In this document: in pieces, positions 16,371 to 19,160 of the stretch
How positions within the stretch are numbered: position 1 is the stretch's first letter
Layout of the letters: every line of letters begins with the position of its first letter
Origin: an uncultured beta proteobacterium
GTDB taxonomy: Bacteria > Pseudomonadota > Gammaproteobacteria > Burkholderiales > Rhodocyclaceae
DNA length: 19,160 nucleotides
Assembly (NCBI GenBank): GCA_903916205.1
Contig: CAIWVX010000479.1
Location: 1-19,160, forward strand
Direction: 5' to 3'
Program-made: the position numbers and the translations under genes
Notes under the pieces: generated by a model
Database searches by the model: none
Told to the model about the DNA's origin: nothing
Seen by the model: the letters and a program-made list of their open reading frames with translations, nothing else

Positions 16371-17078
16371 ATGCAACTGCGCCAAATTCGAGATATTGAA
16401 TACCAACTCTTGCCCGGTTCGGATCGCCAAACAACTGACATCGTAATTGAGCGCAGTGGCGTGATCACGGTGCGTCCACCGATAAAAATGACGCCAGAAC
16501 AGGCCGACGAAACGGTTCTCAGCAAACGGCTGTGGATTTACCGCAACCTAGCCGAGTGGCGTGATCTCAATGCCACGCATGTTAACCGGGAGTGGGTGAG
16601 CGGCGAGTCGTTTCTGTATTTGGGCAGCCGCTATCGACTGCAATTAGTCAGAGAGCAAGAAGAGTCTCTCAAGCTTAAAGATGGACGCTTCTGCTTGTTG
16701 CGTTCAATTGTTGAAGCGGGTGGCAATAAAGCCGCCCATGAGGCTTTTGAATCCTTCTACCACGACAAGGGGCTGCTCCGAATCAAGAAACGGGTGGCGC
16801 ACTTTGCCGGCAAGATCGGCGTTTCTGCGGGTTCTGTTCAGATCAAGGAACTTGGTTACCGCTGGGCATCATGCCTGAAAAATGGTGATCTACATTTTCA
16901 TTGGAAATGCCTGATGGCCCCTCTGACCGTCATCGATTACATCGTGGTTCATGAATTGTGTCACCTTCATCACCGTGACCACTCGGATGCCTTCTGGAAT
17001 GAAGTGGACAAGGTGATGCCCGATTATCGGGAACGCAAGAAGTGGTTGCGGGTTCGCGGTGCAGAGTTGGATCTTTGA
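16371..17078 (+). CDS. YgjP-like (SprT/WLM-type) zinc metallopeptidase, restriction-associated
   Basis: A 235-residue protein of the YgjP/DUF45 metallopeptidase family, which often sits at the end of type I restriction operons. The C-terminal half carries the zinc-binding HELCH motif (H194, E195, H198) followed by a third histidine in HSDAFW (H204), as in SprT-like peptidases, and just before it the family pattern YRWASCLKNGDLHFHW (about 164-179). The N-terminal half is the usual beta-rich YgjP part. The ATG directly follows the hsdR TAA with a G-rich ribosome binding site (16354-16365), so the two are co-translated. The substrate is unknown; turnover of the restriction complex is a possible role but not shown. 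The family call is firm. Confidence 0.9.
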   Translation: MQLRQIRDIEYQLLPGSDRQTTDIVIERSGVITVRPPIKMTPEQADETVLSKRLWIYRNLAEWRDLNATHVNREWVSGESFLYLGSRYRLQLVREQEESLKLKDGRFCLLRSIVEAGGNKAAHEAFESFYHDKGLLRIKKRVAHFAGKIGVSAGSVQIKELGYRWASCLKNGDLHFHWKCLMAPLTVIDYIVVHELCHLHHRDHSDAFWNEVDKVMPDYRERKKWLRVRGAELDL

Positions 17079-17389
17079 CATTGTTCTGAAATAAATCGCC
17101 AGCTCGTTTGAAAGTCAGTATAATTCGCCCCCTTGTGTGTTGCGGCAAGCATTGCTGTATCGCGCAAATTACGCGCTTCGCGAACCTGGCCGCATTTCAA
17201 AGCCCTCCTGCCTTTTGGTGTCGATTCATTGAACACCGCCCTGGCACAAAGCTTTTGTGCCGAAAAGTACCGAATTCTCTCGCTCTGGCAGAGTTTCTCT
17301 AAACTATTTCGTTGGTTGGCGTTGCATTTTATTGCACTCTTGCGCCGTTTATTTCAACTGTGCAACGCTGTTCCATACGAAAGAAATTA
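17079..17389 (+). other. Intergenic region and long untranslated leader of the helicase gene
   Basis: About 310 bases between the metallopeptidase and the helicase, without a convincing gene. It contains the predicted promoter (17096-17124), so some 259 bases of transcribed leader would precede the ATG at 17390. The leader holds a perfect 8-bp hairpin (GGCACAAA 17243-17250 with TTTGTGCC 17254-17261) and a shorter one beside it (GGTGT 17218-17222 region with ACACC near 17233-17237). Long structured leaders are known for cold-shock-type DEAD-box helicase genes; regulation here is inferred. Confidence 0.55.
17096..17124 (+). promoter_or_regulatory. Predicted sigma70 promoter of the DEAD-box helicase gene
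   Basis: A perfect TATAAT -10 (17119-17124) lies 17 bases after TCGCCA (17096-17101), which matches four of six -35 consensus positions. The expected start is near 17131. It is the best match in the gap, but its -35 element is moderate. Confidence 0.55.
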
Positions 17390-18850
17390 ATGACTTTTGC
17401 AGAAATTGGTCTTCACGAAACACTTCTTAAAGCCCTGACAGATTCGGGTTACACCGAACCTACGCCGGTTCAAGCACAGGCGATTCCCGCCGCTATTCAA
17501 GGACGTGATCTGATGGTTACGTCGCAAACGGGCTCTGGAAAAACAGCCGCCTTCATGTTGCCAGCGCTTCACCGCTTCGCCTTGCAAGAACGTCCGGCCT
17601 TTATTCCGACAGCACCGCGTCGCGGCCCTAATCAGGATCGCCAAACAGGCCGCTCGCGCAATGATCGCGTACGTTTTCAACCGGCTCAACCCAAAATGCT
17701 GGTTTTGACACCGACGCGCGAACTGGCCCTGCAAGTGACCGCTGCAACCGATAAATACGCCGGACAACTGCGCCACCTTAAAGCCGTTGCCATTCTTGGC
17801 GGGATGCCTTACCCGAAGCAAATGGAACTTCTGTCGCGTAATCCGGCTATTTTGGTAGCCACCCCAGGCCGACTGATTGACCATATGGAGTCTGGCAAGA
17901 TTGATTTCTCAAAGTTGCAGATTCTCGTTCTTGACGAAGCCGATCGTATGCTCGACATGGGCTTTATTGAGGATATTGAGAAAATTGTCGCCGCCACGCC
18001 AGCCGTGCGCCAAACGATGCTTTTCTCTGCCACGCTTGATGGCACGGTGGGTCAGATGGCTCGCAGTGTTACGCGTGACGCCCTAGTCATTCAAATTGAC
18101 GCCTCGCACGCCAAGCACGAAAACATTGAACAGCGCATGCATTTTGTCGACGATCTGTCGCATAAAAACCGTCTGCTTGATCATCTACTGCGCGATGTCA
18201 GCATCGACCAAGCGGTTGTGTTTACTGCCACTAAACGTGACGCGGACACGATTTCTGACCGCCTGAATATCGCCGGTTTCAATGCCGCACCGCTGCATGG
18301 CGACATGCATCAGGGCGCTCGTAACCGCACGCTCACCGCGCTGCGTCGTGGGCAGGTTCAAATTCTCGTCGCCACCGACGTTGCCGCACGCGGCATCGAC
18401 GTTCCGACGATCACTCACGTTTTTAATTACGATCTGCCGAAATTTGCTGAAGACTATGTGCATCGCATTGGCCGCACCGGTCGCGCCGGGCGTAATGGTC
18501 TGGCCATATCGCTGGTTAACCATGCCGAACAGCACAATGTGCGCAAAATTGAACGCTTCACCAAGCAAATTATTCCGGTAGAAATCGTTGTCGGCCACGA
18601 GCCGACTCGCCGTCCGCCGACGGGCAATGCTCGCCCCGGCGGTAAACCCAACAGCCGCCCGGCCTGGAAGTCTGGCGACAATCGCGGCCACGGAAAACCC
18701 GCAGGACACAGCGCAGGCTATGCGAATAAATCGGGCGCGGCTCGACCCGATGGACCGGCCCGCACGCCCTACCGTGATGGCGCAAAAACAGCCCGTCCCA
18801 CACCAAGCGGTGGTAACGCGGGCAATCGTCGGACATACGGTGATCGCTAA
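17390..18850 (+). CDS. DEAD-box ATP-dependent RNA helicase (RhlE-like)
   Basis: A 486-residue cytoplasmic RNA helicase. Both RecA-like domains are complete: Q motif (FAEIGLHETLL to PTPVQAQAIP), motif I SQTGSGKT (about 44-51), Ia PTRELALQV, Ib TPGRL, II DEAD (182-185), III SAT (213-215), V ATDVAARGID and VI HRIGRTGRAG (from 358). An unusual basic, Arg/Pro-rich insert of about 33 residues lies between motifs I and Ia. After about residue 395 comes a low-complexity basic tail rich in Gly, Arg, Pro and Asn, as in RhlE-type proteins that bind RNA non-specifically. ATG 17390 begins the conserved part; an upstream in-frame start at 17312 would add 26 unlikely residues. Likely roles are ribosome assembly or RNA decay. 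The exact subfamily is not certain. Confidence 0.93.
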   Translation: MTFAEIGLHETLLKALTDSGYTEPTPVQAQAIPAAIQGRDLMVTSQTGSGKTAAFMLPALHRFALQERPAFIPTAPRRGPNQDRQTGRSRNDRVRFQPAQPKMLVLTPTRELALQVTAATDKYAGQLRHLKAVAILGGMPYPKQMELLSRNPAILVATPGRLIDHMESGKIDFSKLQILVLDEADRMLDMGFIEDIEKIVAATPAVRQTMLFSATLDGTVGQMARSVTRDALVIQIDASHAKHENIEQRMHFVDDLSHKNRLLDHLLRDVSIDQAVVFTATKRDADTISDRLNIAGFNAAPLHGDMHQGARNRTLTALRRGQVQILVATDVAARGIDVPTITHVFNYDLPKFAEDYVHRIGRTGRAGRNGLAISLVNHAEQHNVRKIERFTKQIIPVEIVVGHEPTRRPPTGNARPGGKPNSRPAWKSGDNRGHGKPAGHSAGYANKSGAARPDGPARTPYRDGAKTARPTPSGGNAGNRRTYGDR

Positions 18851-18861
18851 TAAAATCCCGC

Positions 18862-19160
18862 TTAATGCGTGGTTGATCTTGCCTCCTTTTCATTGAGGGA
18901 TTCAGCCGTTCTTTTATTCAGCCGAGCGGTTTGGCTGTTGTTGCTGTAAAAGCTTGGTTTGTCGTCATTGACGGCAGCACTTAGCTTGGCACGGCAAACG
19001 TGTTCAAATTTGTCGGCGAGAGGTTGTTGAGGCTTGAGTGCAGGCGGGTTGTGTTGCATCCCCTCGATGTGAGTGAACACACACCGCTTCGCTTGTTCGC
19101 GGGTGGCGAAGTTCTGCCCGTGCGTTTCTTCAACTTTCAATGAATGCCAGAAGCTCTCCA
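18862..19160 (-). pseudogene. C-terminal fragment of a decayed IS3-family transposase (runs off the right edge)
   Basis: Read on the - strand from the window edge, the frame gives ESFWHSLKVEETHGQNFATR and EQAKRCVFTHIE, which is the end of the rve integrase core of IS3-family OrfB; the first E of ESF is the position of the catalytic glutamate. The expected next segment appears only in the neighbouring frame, between about 19058 and 19009, as NTTRLHSSLNNLSPTN, after which the original frame resumes with FEHVCRAKLSAA. This fits a two-base loss near 19058-19063 and a one-base loss in a T-run near 19006-19011, so the gene is not functional as it stands unless these are sequencing errors. The open frame ends only 11 bases from the helicase stop, so its last part is probably beyond the element's own coding end. 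No terminal repeat was recognised. Confidence 0.8.

Noticed and set aside
17075..17124. TTGACA at 17075-17080 as the -35 element for the TATAAT at 17119
   Set aside because: The spacer would be 38 bases, far too long; the nearer TCGCCA is more plausible.
18851..18940. A terminator after the helicase gene
   Set aside because: Short inverted pieces exist (for example CAGCC and GGCTG around 18921-18940), but no stable stem is followed by a T-run.

Overview
The window reads as a chromosomal segment of a Gram-negative proteobacterium, most likely a betaproteobacterium. This rests on the protein families and on general resemblance, not on a search. Almost everything lies on the + strand. It falls into four parts: (1) rsgA, a ribosome-assembly GTPase (5-892); (2) a cell-envelope glycan cassette (about 944-6506) with a GT9 heptosyltransferase-like protein, a GtrA-like flippase, a GT39/ArnT-like membrane glycosyltransferase, a membrane-anchored sialidase-fold protein and a small polytopic membrane protein; (3) a defence island (6809-17078) built on a type I restriction-modification system; (4) a DEAD-box RNA helicase with a long untranslated leader (17390-18850), followed by a decayed IS3-family transposase that runs off the right edge on the - strand.

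The glycan cassette follows a near-consensus sigma70 promoter (944-972). Three of its gene junctions are 4-base ATGA stop/start overlaps, so it looks translationally coupled. It is interrupted only by a hairpin-forming repeat between the GtrA and GT39 genes.

The defence island has the order hsdM - hsdS - [darT remnant - darG remnant] - AlbA_2/GHKL-ATPase protein - hsdR - YgjP-like metallopeptidase, and junctions are overlapping or abutting throughout. Between hsdS and the AlbA_2 gene lies a DarTG toxin-antitoxin module that has been destroyed. The ADP-ribosyltransferase gene darT has a nonsense codon at position 11 and an internal deletion whose junction creates a second stop. darG survives only as its first 37 codons. 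The deletion that removed darG ends within a base or two of the AlbA_2 start codon. The AlbA_2 protein carries a recent, almost exact 264-bp tandem duplication of its C-terminal winged-helix-like domain, and each copy is headed by a 12-bp microsatellite encoding Met-Glu-Val-(Thr/Ala). The restriction genes hsdM, hsdS and hsdR all look intact, so the host has apparently kept the restriction system while losing the toxin and its antitoxin together.

No tRNA, rRNA or CRISPR array was seen. The best candidates for something not well described are the duplicated AlbA_2/GHKL protein inside the hsd operon, the wrecked DarTG module beside it, and the sialidase-fold protein coupled to glycan-assembly genes.
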